Assembly (NCBI GenBank): GCA_036186865.1
Contig: AP025048.1
Coordinates: 25,298,819-25,362,818, forward strand
Length of the DNA: 64,000 nucleotides
Reading direction: 5' to 3'
Origin: Eustoma russellianum
Lineage: Eukaryota > Streptophyta > Magnoliopsida > Gentianales > Gentianaceae
Below the pieces are notes generated by a model. It was not told the origin of the DNA. It saw only the letters and a list, made by a program, of their open reading frames with translations, and made no database searches. How positions within the stretch are numbered: the first letter of the stretch is position 1; each line of letters starts with the position of its first letter. Made by a program: the position numbers and the translations under genes. Positions 34,217 to 45,439 of the stretch are shown one piece after another.

Positions 34217-35447
34217 CTGTTACTACATTATCGGCTTCTTCAGCGGCTGCGTCGGTCATAGCGTGGACTCGTGCGTTGGTACGCTGGTGCTGGGGTTTTG
34301 GTGGCTGTTGTTGTTGCTGAGTCCCCTTCTCCGGACACTCTCTGGCCATATGTCCTGGTTTCCCGCATCCAAAACAGGTGTTTCCTTTGTTCGGACAGTC
34401 CCTAAGGATGTGCTCAGTCTGGCCGCATCCGAAACATTTCCCAGCCTAGATATAACATTCTCCTACATGGCGCTTACCACAATGAGAACAGTTTGGAATG
34501 GCAGATTGTTGTCCTTGATTCTGTGATTGATTTTTCTGGGGACGGCGTTGAAATCGGTTCTTTCCTTGACGCCCTGGCACCCTTGTGTTTTGCTTGGCGG
34601 ACTTACGGGGCCCTCCGCTTCCAGACATCTCCCTTCCCCTCTTTTGGCTAAACTCGTCCCGACGGACGATATCTCTTTCAATTCTGTAACAGGCATCTAG
34701 AAGGGCACCAAAGTTTGCTGGGTTGGCATTAACCAGCCATGTTTGGATTCTAGGGTTCAGTCCTCTCTCGAATTTAAACATCTTGGTTTCTTCATCGTTC
34801 ATAGTCGATGGTTGGAATCTTCCCAAAGCTATAAATTTGCTGGCGTAGTCGGCAACCGTCATTCCGGACTCCTGTATCAGCGACTCAAACTCATGTCTTT
34901 TCTGCAGCTTAACTGAGGGTGGTATGTAGAACTTGTTAAATTCCTGGAGGAATCTCTCCCAGGGAATTGGTCTTGGTAAAGCTTGTAGATTGGCCTTCCA
35001 CCATTGGTTGGCCTCTCCCAATAGAAACGGCCTGACGGCTTGAGTCTTTACTTCTTCTGGGGCTCTGATTAGTTCGAAACAATTTTCTACCTCATCGAGC
35101 CACTTCTCAGCAACATCAGGGTCTGACTTTCCTTCAAACGGCGGAACATTGGCTCTTTTCAATTTTTCAAAGTAATACTGAGCATCTCTGACCGGCTCGT
35201 GCGGTTGAGGGTTATTCTGCTGTAGCATCACTTGTCCAATTTGGGTAACTGTTTGGCAGAAGTTCTGAAAAGCGTTGATGTCTGGCATCATAGGTGGAAA
35301 AGGTCCTTGCGGTGGAGGGACGTTCTGAACTGGCGGTGGATTTTGGCCTTGAGGCGGTGGAGGTGGAGGGGCCTGAGCGGGTGGAGGTGGGATAGGCTCT
35401 CGCACCTCGGGCCTAGCTCTGGCTGGTCTCCCTCTGGGTCGCACCAT
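34217..35447 (-). pseudogene. gag: Element A gag
   Basis: The ATG at 35447 (MVRPRGRPARARPEV) is the first in frame after the leader. Order: a basic start, a proline-rich stretch (PPPPAQAPPPPPPQGQNPPP), the capsid domain (FEGKSDPDVAEKWLDEVENC, NQWWKANLQALPRP), a basic linker, a Cys-His cluster CSHCGKRH, then two zinc knuckles. A CAG codon has changed to TAG at 34446-34448, just before the knuckles (B reads CAG), which would truncate Gag after CYI. The frame is otherwise open to 34217. Length is about 410 residues, normal for this lineage. Confidence 0.92.
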
Positions 35448-35729
35448 CTGCAGCACGCAGTGTCGACTTTATTCAATACAGGATTGTCACAACTAGTAAC
35501 AGAATTTAACTTGGCATATCGGAAGAACATATGCGTACATACATTATTATCCAAAATTACGATAGGTCATTAGTTGGGGCATATCACTGGGCCATGCCCT
35601 AATTTATCGGTCGAAGTCGTCTTGGTCTAAGGTCAACTCTCATCTAAAATCAATTCTTAGGTCTAAGATCAAGCTTAGTCGACTATAATCATGACTTAAT
35701 TCTATATTCTGCCTGGATCTGGAGCCTTT
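35448..35729 (-). other. Element A untranslated leader
   Basis: About 280 nt between primer site and gag ATG. It should hold the packaging signal; I recognise no specific motif. Confidence 0.6.
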
Positions 35730-35741
35730 GCTCTGATACCA
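35730..35741 (-). promoter_or_regulatory. Element A primer-binding site (tRNA-iMet)
   Basis: TGGTATCAGAGC on the minus strand, two nt after the LTR end: 12 nt complementary to the 3' end of initiator tRNA-Met. Confidence 0.95.
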
Positions 35742-35743
35742 CC

Positions 35744-38700
35744 TGTGGCGCCCCGCACCCCGGCACCGCCGAAGTCGGTGCACCCGCCGTACTTCACTAA
35801 GGAGAGTACTAGGCGTCATCCATACGCGTCGTGATCCATGATAGCATTGCATGGATTTTCGTGCTTACACGCAATAAATAATCGAAACCGTGGCAGAATT
35901 TAAACTTCAAATTAAAAACATCATCACAACCATTTAAAGTTTACAACCCACATCAAATGTAGCAGAAAGCGACGAAAGTAAATTGTTTTCCCATCTCAAA
36001 TACATATCTCAATCATCCCTTAAGGCTGGTACGTTCGGTCTCCTAAAGCTGGCCATCCTTCACTGCACTCACGGGTAGGGAACTCTAGGTTCGTCCTCGA
36101 TCCATTCTACCTTGTCTTCTGCCACCTCTGGGAGGAAAAATAGGGTGTGTGACAATGTCACCAGCAAGTATACTATAATAATCATGAGTTAAATGGAAAG
36201 TGCGAACAAGAACCGAATCCCAAAAATTTATGGTTTAGAAGCATACATGTCCTCCGTCCAAAATTCGGTATGGATCATCACTTAGGATAGCAAGATCATA
36301 ACTTAATTAAATTCGTCACTCAAAGCAAACTTAACATTAAAAGACCATAACTCGTATTGAGGAATAACACAATCAGAATCATCGCTTAGGGTCTACGAAG
36401 TCATTACAACTTAAATCTCATATGTCGCTTCATGAATGTATGCATGCATATGTACGTGTGATGCATTGAGATGATAATGGAAAAATGAAATTTCATGCTT
36501 TTCTTTAAAAATCATCATCGTCGTAAAACAACAGAGTGTTCAGATCTATCTTCCCGGATCTCAGGCGGTAACGTCTCCCCTTCGAATCTATTATTCCCGG
36601 ATTCGGAACGGTAACGTCATCTTTCTCATGTTCAGATCTATCTTCCAAGATCTGAGGCGGTAACGTCTCCCCTTCGAATCTATTATTCCCGGATTCGGAA
36701 CGGTAACGTCATCTTTCACATGTTCAGATCTATCTTCCCGGATCTGAGGCGGTAACGTCTCCCCTTCGAATCTATTATTCCCGGATTCGGAACGGTAACG
36801 TCATCATACTGGCCAAGTTCATACTCACACACGGTACCGGTGGGGAATCATTCTTTACAAAACGAAATCATCTTTTGAAACTCTTTTCATTTTGTTCTTT
36901 CTCATAAAAGAAGACATGCTGTAAATCATGTACGTGACGATGATGCAATGCATGACATGTAACATGCAAATCGCGGCATAATGCATGACGTAAACGAATA
37001 GACACGTTCGTCTCCATGCTGGAAATTTCCAGCTTGGTAGCGTCTATTTCTTCTTAGGAATTTCCTACTAAAATGCACGTTTTAGACCCCTTGGTTCACA
37101 TGTCCTTCTCCGTAAATGTCATAAGTGAATGCCATGCACGCATAGTGGAGTTACGATGTCGATAAGGGACTCGTTTGCTCTCTTTCATAAAACGGTGTAA
37201 CCTGAATTCTGAAATGACAATATTTTACTATAAAATTTATTGTGACCAATCCTTTAGTCTTTTTCTTGAAATTTCAACTTTCCGTTTTAATAAACTCATT
37301 GGTCTAGCATCCTGTCAAAATTTATCCCAATTACAATTTCCTAAGGCCCTTTTCCAGATCATGCAACTTGTTACACAAATTCTGTCCATCCAGCATATTT
37401 CAGTTTGACCCTTTTTACTAGGAAATTAATTAAAAATAAACCACAACTTATTTTGACAAAATTCCAACTGCCACCTTTTCTTTATTCATGAGGTTAGTAT
37501 CATGCCGAAAATTAGTGGATTTTCACACCTCTAAGGCCCATTTTTAGACTACCAAACACGTTACTTACATTCTGTCCAGTACAACTTTTTCCAGCAGGAC
37601 CACTCTCAGTAGAAAATTCATTAAAAATAAACCGTGGCTCTTTTTAAGGTGATTCAAACTCTCACATCTAACAAACACATAAAACTAATAGCACACCAAA
37701 AATCAATGGAATTGAAGGTTCCTAAGGTCCCTTTTCTGGCCTCATATTACAGTCCAAATTCCAGTCCAGCTCCAGAAACTTTTCTATTGGTCATATATAC
37801 TTCTTAAATGTCCTTAGCTTACATTTTATCACCAACAATTAGCCACTATTAGGAGATCAACACACGCACCCTTCACCAACAACCACATTATTTGGTGCAT
37901 GCAAGAAAATGATATAACCAAGAGCATATTAAACTTACAAGATCAAAGCTTGTCTCCACTTCATTACTAAGTTGACATTTTTATGTAAATCACTCATGTC
38001 TCCTTTGGCTCTTCCACCGTGAGCCTTCCTTCATGAAAGGAGGAATCTTTAACACATCCAACCTAGATTAACACATAAATATGCTTATAGTCCCCAAAGA
38101 ACACATCTTTGGAACAAGATCTCACTCCTACATACCCAAAATGACTTAGGCCGAAAGTTGTGGGCATTCAACTTATTATTTTACAACTAAGATTAGATCT
38201 TAAACATATCTAGCCATTCATGCACACACTTTCACATCTAAACCATAAATAGTATAGTGTACTTGCCTTTTGCTTACTCATCTTGGAGAGATGTTGAAAA
38301 AGTTGAATTTTTGCCTTCTCTATGCGTGCATTCCACGGTGGTGAGGAGGAAAAAGGAGTAAGGTTAGTCTACACCTTTAATCAAAATATATCCTTAAAAG
38401 CTAGAGGACTTACCAAAAGGCTTGAGTGGTATCCAAGCTTCTCTAGCTTAGAATCCTTAAAAGCTTGAGACTTGAGCCTAGTGACCATTGGAGGTCACGG
38501 TTATGAACAAGAGAGAATACACTATGAGTTTCATCTCAAGAAAAATGTAAATGTCTTCTCAAGAGGCTAAGAACACTTACCTAAGGTCTTTTAGCCTTGG
38601 AAGAACTCAATTCTTCTTGGTGGCTCCCTTGGCCGTGTGGTTGGGAGAGAAAAGGGAGAGAAGGAGCTCACTTGAGTTTCTTTGGAGGGTTTGAAAAACT

Positions 38701-39315
38701 AGAGAGTTCTCAAGTATGTTTTGGAGGGAATTTTTTTTGTTATTATGGCTAGGTTTAGCCGTTGGGGTATAAGGGTGGTGAGGGTTTTGCCTTAGCTACT
38801 CAATTAGGTCTCTTAACCTTGGTTACTTTCTAGTTAACCAAAGTTACTTTACTACTAACTCTGGTTACTTTAGGCTAATCATAGTTACTTTTGACTAACC
38901 CTAGTTTCTTTTAGGTCTAGTTAGGTTACATTTCATTAACTCTAGCCACCCTTCACTTAATTAGCCTCCCCCCTTCCCTCTTAATCTAGCCGGCGGTTGA
39001 GGTCTTTAATGACCCCAACTAAGTTTTAATTAAATCCCTTGTTTCCCCCCCTTTTTTTCTAAAAAAAAGAAATACATATCCATTTCATTAGTTGTTCCTT
39101 AAATTATGATTTAAGAAGTAGCCCTTCTTGGCTAGTGGCCGAAACCCTAATAGGCCATGGGGAGATTGGATCCTTTCTTGTAATGCACATAGTACTCTTC
39201 ATGATATACTTATAATAATCATTGACTTAATCAATTCCAAACGCAAGCGTATATTGTCACATGTTCACTAACTGAACCTTAGATACAAGAAGGACTCTCT
39301 TATTGGGTTACAACA
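35744..39315 (-). repeat. 5' LTR of element A
   Basis: TGTGGCGCC...GGGTTACAACA, 3,572 bp, full length. By eye there are only a few differences per 100 nt from the left LTR. Palindrome GCTGGAAATTTCCAGC at 37018-37033; GGTTACTTT-type repeats at about 38815-38910. Confidence 0.95.
36541..36789 (-). repeat. Hairpin array in A 5' LTR
   Basis: Three tandem repeats as in the partner LTR. Two stems carry small changes: one unit reads CCAAGATCTG, and one GATCTG is changed to GATCTC. Confidence 0.9.
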
Positions 39316-40402
39316 CAAACCATAAGGAGTATAGTGTACTTGCCTTCTTTGCTTACTCTTCTTGGAAAGGTGTAAGAAGTTGAAATCTTTCTCTTCTCTA
39401 CACAAGCATTCCCACGGTGGTGGAGAGGAAGAAAGGAGCATAGTTAGTCTATATCTTTAACTCAATATCCTTTTAGAAAAAGAGCTAAGTGGCTTACCAA
39501 AAATGAGTTTGAGTAGTATCCAAGCTTCTCTAAGTTAGAGCCCTTGAAATCTTGAGATCCTTGAGCCTAGAGACCATTAAAGGTCACGGTTTGGGGCAAA
39601 GAGATAACACCATGAGTTTCATCTTCATGAAAGTGTAAATATCTTCTAAAGAGGCTAAGAACACTTACCTAATGCCACTTAGCTTTGGAAGAACCTAATC
39701 CTTCTTGGTTGCCCTCTTGGCCGTGGGGTTGGAAGAGAGAGGAAGAGAAGAAGCTCACTTGAAGTTCTTTGGTATTTTTTGAAAAGCCTAGAGAGTTTTC
39801 AAGTGTATTTTAGAGGGGAATTCTTGTTCTTTTGGCTAGATTTAGCCGTTGGGTATAAGGGTGGGGTGAGGGTTTTTGCCTTAGCTACTCAAATTAGGTT
39901 TCTTAACCTTGGTTACTTTTGGTTAACCAAGGTTGCTTTACTACTAACTCCGGTTACTTTATGCTAATCATAGTTGCTTTTGACTAACCCTAGTTTCTTT
40001 TAGGTCTAGTTAGGTTATATCTCATTAATTCTAGTAACCCTTTTCTTAATTAGCCTTCCCCCTCCCCTCTTAAACCACCCGGCGGTTGGGGTCTTTAATG
40101 ACCCCAACTAAGCCTCAATAAATCCTTTGTTTCCCCCTCTTTTTTTTTCTAAAAAAAATACATATCCATTCCATTATTTATTTCTTAAATTGTGATGCAA
40201 GAAATAGCCTTTCTTGGCTAGTGGCCGCAACCCTAAAAGGCCATGGAGAAATTTGGATCCTTTCTTGTAATGCACATAGTACTCTTCATGATATTCTCAT
40301 AATGATCATTGACTTAATCAATTTCAAATACAAGCGTATATTGTCACATGTTCACTAACTCAACCTTAGGTACAAGAAGGATTCTCTTATTGGGTTACAA
40401 CA
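39316..40402 (-). repeat. 3' LTR of element B, inner part
   Basis: Begins with the second CAAAC of A's duplication, continues the LTR cut at 27408, and ends GGGTTACAACA at 40402 against the polypurine tract. Confidence 0.92.
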
Positions 40403-42944
40403 TTCTCCCCCCTTTATTATAAGTTTCGTCCTCGAAACTTGAAAGTGCTGATCAAAGAGGTGAGGGTACAAGTTCTTCATGTTCTCTTCTAGTTCCCAGG
40501 TAGACTCATCCATAGAATGGTTCTTCCATTGCACCTTAACCATTGGTATAGTTCGTTTCCTTAGCACCTTTTCCTTATGATCGACTATCTTTTCTGGTTC
40601 TTCCTCATAGGTCGTGTCGGCTTCCAGCTTCAAAGGTTGATCTTTTATGACATGACTAGGATCGTGTACATATCGTCGCAGTTGAGAGACATGAAACACG
40701 TCATGTATCTGAGATAGGGTGGGCGGTAAAGCGAGTCGATAGGCCACTTCCCCAATTCTTTCAAGAACCTCGTATGGCCCAATAAATCTTGGGCTCAACT
40801 TCCCTTTAATACCAAATCTTTTAACTCCCTTTGTTGGCGACACTTTTAGGAATACTTTTTCCCCATCTTGAAATTCTAACGGTCGCCGCTTCTCATCTGC
40901 CCAGACCTTGCTTCTATCTTGGGCCGCTTGTAACTTTTGCTTTATAATTTTTATTTTCTCTCGAGTCTGCTCTACTAGGTCAGGTCCAGTGAGAATCTTG
41001 TCTCCTATTTCATCACAGTAAAGAGGAGATCGGCATTTCCTTCCATAGAGTGCTTCGTACGGGGCCATTCCTATAGATCGATGGCAGTTGTTGTTATATG
41101 ATAATTCTACTAGTTTGAGACTCCGATCCCAGCTTTTCCCAAAGTCGAGTGTGCAAGATCGCAACATGTCTTCCAGTTTCTGGATAGTTCTTTCTGACTG
41201 ACCATCCGTTTGGGGATGAAATGCTGAACTCATGTGAATCTCAGTGCCCATTGTTTTCTGAAAAGCTGTCCAGAATCGTGATGTGAAACGAGGGTCGCGA
41301 TCACACACGATACTTAGGGGTACTCCATGAAGACTCACAATTTGTTCCACGTACATCGTAGCCAATTTTTCCATTGGGGCTTTGATTTAGACGATCAACA
41401 ACTACCCAAATGGCATCATATCCGCTTCTCGTTCTAGGCAGGTCAGTAACAAAATCCATAGAAATGTGGTCCCACTTCCATTCAGGAACTTCGAGAGGCT
41501 GCAACAACCCCGCGGGTTTCTGGTGTTCTGCTTTCACCTTCTGGAAAACGAGGCATTTTTCCACAAATTCTGCAATCTATCTTTTCATGCCACGCCACCA
41601 GAATCGTCGTTTCAAATCTTGGTACATTTTATTGGCTCCAGGGTGGATGGATAATCGCGAGTCATGTGCCTCCTTAAGAACTTCGTTCAAAATGTATTCA
41701 TTATTGGGTACGCACAATCTTTCTTGAAACCACATACTGTTGTCGTCTCGGACCTTAAATTCTCCAATGGGTTTCATTCGTATATGGTCCTTTATCTTCC
41801 TTAGGGTTTCATCCTTTTCTTGCTCCTCTTTAATTCTGTCTATTAGTGAAGGAATTATCACCAACTTTGCGAGCATGCCCTCAATTGAGTCGACTTCTTC
41901 TAGATCAAATTCTTCCATGTCACGCTGCAAAGGTGGTTGGCGTGGATGGCTTGTTTTTCTACTTAATGTGTCTGCCACCTTATTGGCTTTTCCCGGGTGA
42001 TACTGAATTGATAGGTCATAGTCCTTTATTAATTCTAGCCATCTTCGTTGCCGCATGTTCAGCTCTTTTTGGGTGAATAGGTATTTGAGGCTTTTGTGGT
42101 CCGTGAAAATTTCGCACTTTTCGCCGTATAAATAGTGCCTCCATATTTTTAGTGCGAAGACCACAGCTGCCAACTCAAGGTCGTGTACCGGATAGTTTTG
42201 TTCAAATGGTTTCAACTGTCGTGATGCGTATGCAATTAATCGATCTCTTTGCATTAGTACGCATCCTAACCCGTTCTTAGAGGCATCACTATACACAACA
42301 AAGTTTTCTCCGGGGAGGGGCTGTGCTAAGACTGGGGCGGAGGTCAGTTTTTTCTTCAATTCAGTAAAGCTATTCTCACAGTCTGAGGTCCATTCAAACT
42401 TGGTTTTCTTCTGGGTTAATCGGGTCATGGGCATAGCAATCCGAGAGAATCCTTCTACGAACTTCCGATAGTAACCAGCGAGACCGAGAAAGCTTCGTAC
42501 CTCCGTAACATTTGTCGGTCTGGGCCACTCCGTGATTGCTTCGATTTTCTTGGGATCTAGTGATATACCTTCTTCGGATATCACATGCCCTAGGAAGGCT
42601 ACACTTCGTAGCCAAAATTCGCACTTATTAAACTTCGCATATAGTTGTTCCCTTCGTAGAATGTCCAGAGCAATCCTTAGATGGGCTGCATGGGTCTCTT
42701 CATCTGGTGAATATATCAAGATATTGTCGATGAAGACTACGACGAATTTGTCTAATTGATCTTGAAAAACTCGATTAATTAGATCTATGAATGCGGCAGG
42801 CGCGTTGGTCAGTCTGAACGGCATTACTAGGAATTCGTAATGTCCGTAGCGGGTTCTGAATGCAGTTTTGTGGACGTCTTCAGCCTTGATCTTCAACTGG
42901 AAGTATCCTGAGCGAAGATCAATCTTACTGAAAATTCTTGCCCC
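40355..42944 (-). pseudogene. pol: Element B pol exon 3: RT to chromodomain
   Basis: Same layout as A: GARIFSKIDLRSGYFQ, the RT catalytic motif (here VFIDNILIYS, so the second catalytic Asp is Asn), RNase H, integrase, GPY/F module and chromodomain. Defects: TAG at 41577-41579 (CAG in A), the second Cys of the integrase finger changed to Phe (CLVFQKV), and a 29-bp deletion at about 41388 that removes the segment after VVVDRL and shifts the frame. The final stop TAG of A and C is CAG here, so the frame would read through the polypurine tract into the LTR and stop at 40355. Confidence 0.92.
40403..40440 (-). promoter_or_regulatory. Polypurine tract and pre-PPT hairpin of element B
   Basis: Minus strand: perfect hairpin AAGTTTCG/CGAAACTT (40421-40440), then AAAGGGGGGAGAA (40403-40415) at the LTR edge. 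Confidence 0.9.
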
Positions 42945-43015
42945 CTGCATCATGATACCTTTAGGTAGGGTTTATAAGGAACTTATTACTAAAATAAAAT
43001 GTTTTGTTTGCTTAC
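42945..43015 (-). other. Putative intron 2 of element B (inside RT)
   Basis: A 71-nt counterpart of the A intron, starting GTAAGCAAAC and ending ATGATGCAG, at the same codon boundary (QLR/GAR). Confidence 0.85.
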
Positions 43016-43857
43016 CCGAAGCTGATCAAACAAGTCGTCGATCTTTGGCAAGGGGTACTTATTCTTTATAGTGATCTTGTTGAGTTCTCTATAATCAATA
43101 CATAATCGCATACTCATGTCCTTCTTTTTGACGAACAGTACCGGAGCTCCCCAAGGTTAAACACTTGGGCGTATCAGCTTCTTTTCCAATAACTCACGTA
43201 GCTGCTCCTTCAGCTCTTTCAGTTCTGCGGGGGCCATTCTGTAGGGAGCCTTCAATATTGGCTCAGCTCCTGGAATCAGGTTGATCTCAAAATATATTTC
43301 CCGCTCCGGGGGAAGACCTGGCAATTCTGCTGGAAAAACTTCCGGATATTCTCAAACTACTGGAACTTGGGTTAAGTCTGTGGGTGCTTGATCAGTGTTT
43401 ATGGCGTACACGAGATATCCTTGATGTCCTTTCTTTAAAGCTTTACTGGCGCGAATTGCATTTACATAAATGTTCTTAGGATTCTTTCATACCTTTGATC
43501 CCCCTTGAAAGGTTACGTCTTTATGTGTGGGGTCCTTAAAGGTAACTTGTTTTTCACTACAATCGATGTTGGCATAGTTCTTGGAGAGCCAGTCCATCCC
43601 AAGAATTACATCGAAGTCCGTCATGGGTATGGAAATCAAATCGGCGTCAAACCAATGGTTTTCATACTCAAGTTCACAGTTTTTGAATACATGGTGAGCT
43701 ACAAGCACCTGCTCCCCAGCTGCTTGGATTCTATAAGGTGCATCACTATGGGTTGGGCTTTTCTTAATATTCTTTGCGAATCTCTTGGATATGAAAGAGT
43801 GGCTGGCGCCACTGTCAAATAGTACGTTGGCAGGTATTGAACATACTAGTATAACTC
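43016..43857 (-). pseudogene. pol: Element B pol exon 2: protease and RT N-terminus
   Basis: 842 nt, the same length as A. Protease reads VILVCSIPANVLFDSGASH with an intact DSG and DFDVILGMDWLSKNYA. RT starts EYPEVFPAELPGLPPERE and ends KNKYPLPKIDDLFDQLR. Three nonsense codons: TGA at 43487-43489 and at 43352-43354 (both CGA in A), and TAA at 43157-43159 (TCA in A). Confidence 0.9.
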
Positions 43858-43936
43858 CTGAATCATACAATTCTTACTAAGCAATCATAAGGCAACGATG
43901 TTGTAAAAGAAGATTAGTACGGTTTCCGGAAAATAC
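43858..43936 (-). other. Putative intron 1 of element B (gag/protease junction)
   Basis: A 79-nt segment, GTATTTTCCGG...ATGATTCAG on the minus strand. Splicing joins VVTG to VILVCSIPAN in phase 1. Contains TACTAAT followed by a T-rich run. Confidence 0.8.
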
Positions 43937-45143
43937 CTGTTACCACATTGTCTGCCTCTTCAGCAGCTGCGTCGGTCATAGCGTGGACTCGTGCGTTGGT
44001 ACGCTGACGCTGAGGTTTTGGTGGCTGTTGTTGTTGTTGGGCCCCCTTCTCCAGACACTCTTTGGCCATATGTCCTGTCTTCCCGCATCCAAAGCAGGTG
44101 GTTCCTTTGTTTTGACAGTCCTTTTGGATGTGCCCAGTCTGGCCGCATCCGAAACATTTCCCAGTCTGGATATAACATTCTCCCACATGGAACTTACCAC
44201 AATGAGGGCATTTTGGAATGGCAGATTGTTGTCCTGGAGTCTGTGATTGATTTTTCTGAAAAAAGCGTTGAAATCGGTTCTTCCCTTGACGCCCTGGCCC
44301 CCTCGTGTTTTGCTTAGCAGACTTACGAGGCCCTCCGCTTCCAGACACCTCTATTCCTCTCTTTTGACTAAACTCATCCCAACGGATGATATCTCTTTCA
44401 ATTCTGTAACAGGCATCTAGAAGGGCACCAAAGTTTGCTGGGTTGGCATTAACCAACCATGTTCGGATTCTAGGGTTCAGTCCTCTCTCGAATTTCAACA
44501 TTTTGGTTTCTTCATCGTTCATAGTGGATGGTTGGAATCTTCCCAGAGCTATAAATTTGTTAGCGTAGTCAGCAACCGTCATTTCGGACTCCTGTATCAG
44601 AGACTCAAACTCATGTCTTTTCTGCAGCTTGACTGAGGGAGGTATGTAGAACTTGTTAAATTCCTGGAGGAACCTCTCCGAGGGAATTGGTCTTGGTAAA
44701 GCTTGTAGATTGGCCTTCCACCATTGGTTGGCCTCTCCCAACAGAAACGGTCTGACGGCTTGAGTCTTTACTTCTTCTGTGGCTCTGATTAGTTCGAAAC
44801 AATTTTCTACCTCATCGAGCCACTTCTCAGCAACATCAGGGTCTGACTTTCCTTCAAACAGCGGAACATTGTCTCTTTTCAACTTTTCAAAATAGTACTG
44901 AGCATCTTTGACTGGCTCGTGTGGTTGAGGGTTATTCTGCTATAGCATCACTTGTCCAATCTGGGTAACTGTTTGGCAGAAATTCTGAAAAGCGTTGATG
45001 TCTGGCATCATGGGTGGAAAAGGTCCTTGCGGTGGATTCTGGCCTTGACGCGGTGGGGGTGGAGGGGCCTGAGCGGGTGGAGGTGGGATAGGCTCTTGCA
45101 CCTCGGACCTAGCTCTGGCGGGTCTCCCTCGAGGTCGCACCAT
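43937..45143 (-). pseudogene. gag: Element B gag
   Basis: ATG at 45143 (MVRPRGRPARARSEV). The proline-rich stretch is 8 codons shorter than in A. Capsid reads FEGKSDPDVAEKWLDEVENC and NQWWKANLQALPRP, followed by a basic linker, the cluster CPHCGKFHVGEC and zinc knuckles CFGCGQTGHIQKDC and CFGCGKTGHMAKEC, all intact. One nonsense codon, TAG at 44940-44942 (CAG in A), separates the N-terminal 67 codons from the capsid. Confidence 0.92.
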
Positions 45144-45425
45144 TTGCAGCACGCAGTGTCGACTTTATTCAATACAAGAATGTCACAGCTAGTAACAGAA
45201 TTTAACTTGGCATATCAGAAGAACATATGCGTACATACATTATCATTCAAATTTACGATAGATCATTAGTTGGGGCATAACACTGGGCCGTGCCCTAATT
45301 CGTCGGTCGAAGTCGTCCTATTCTAAGGTCAACTCTCATCTAAAATCAATTCTTAGGTCTAAGATCAAACTTAGTTGACTATAATCATATCTTAATTCTA
45401 TATTCTGCCCGGATCTGGAGCCTTT

Positions 45426-45437
45426 GCTCTGATACCA
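45426..45437 (-). promoter_or_regulatory. Element B primer-binding site (tRNA-iMet)
   Basis: TGGTATCAGAGC on the minus strand, two nt from the LTR end. A leader of about 280 nt (45144-45425) lies between it and gag. Confidence 0.95.
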
Positions 45438-45439
45438 CC

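Larger units (their letters stand above)
27409..39315 (-). mobile_element. Element A: complete Tekay-type chromovirus, minus strand
   Basis: An 11,907-bp element with both LTRs (TG...CA) and a perfect 5-bp duplication CAAAC at 27404-27408 and 39316-39320. Removing it rejoins the B LTR exactly as in the uninterrupted copy at about 23935. On the minus strand it has primer site, about 280-nt leader, gag, intron 1, protease/RT, intron 2, RT-RNase H-integrase-chromodomain, and polypurine tract. With both introns removed, the coding region is one frame of 1,533 codons with five nonsense changes and no frameshift. It inserted after B. Confidence 0.95.

Noticed and set aside
30699..35447. Endogenous virus with envelope gene or pararetrovirus
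   Set aside because: There is no envelope, movement or coat gene. LTRs, iMet primer site, chromodomain and 5-bp target duplications fit an ordinary chromovirus.
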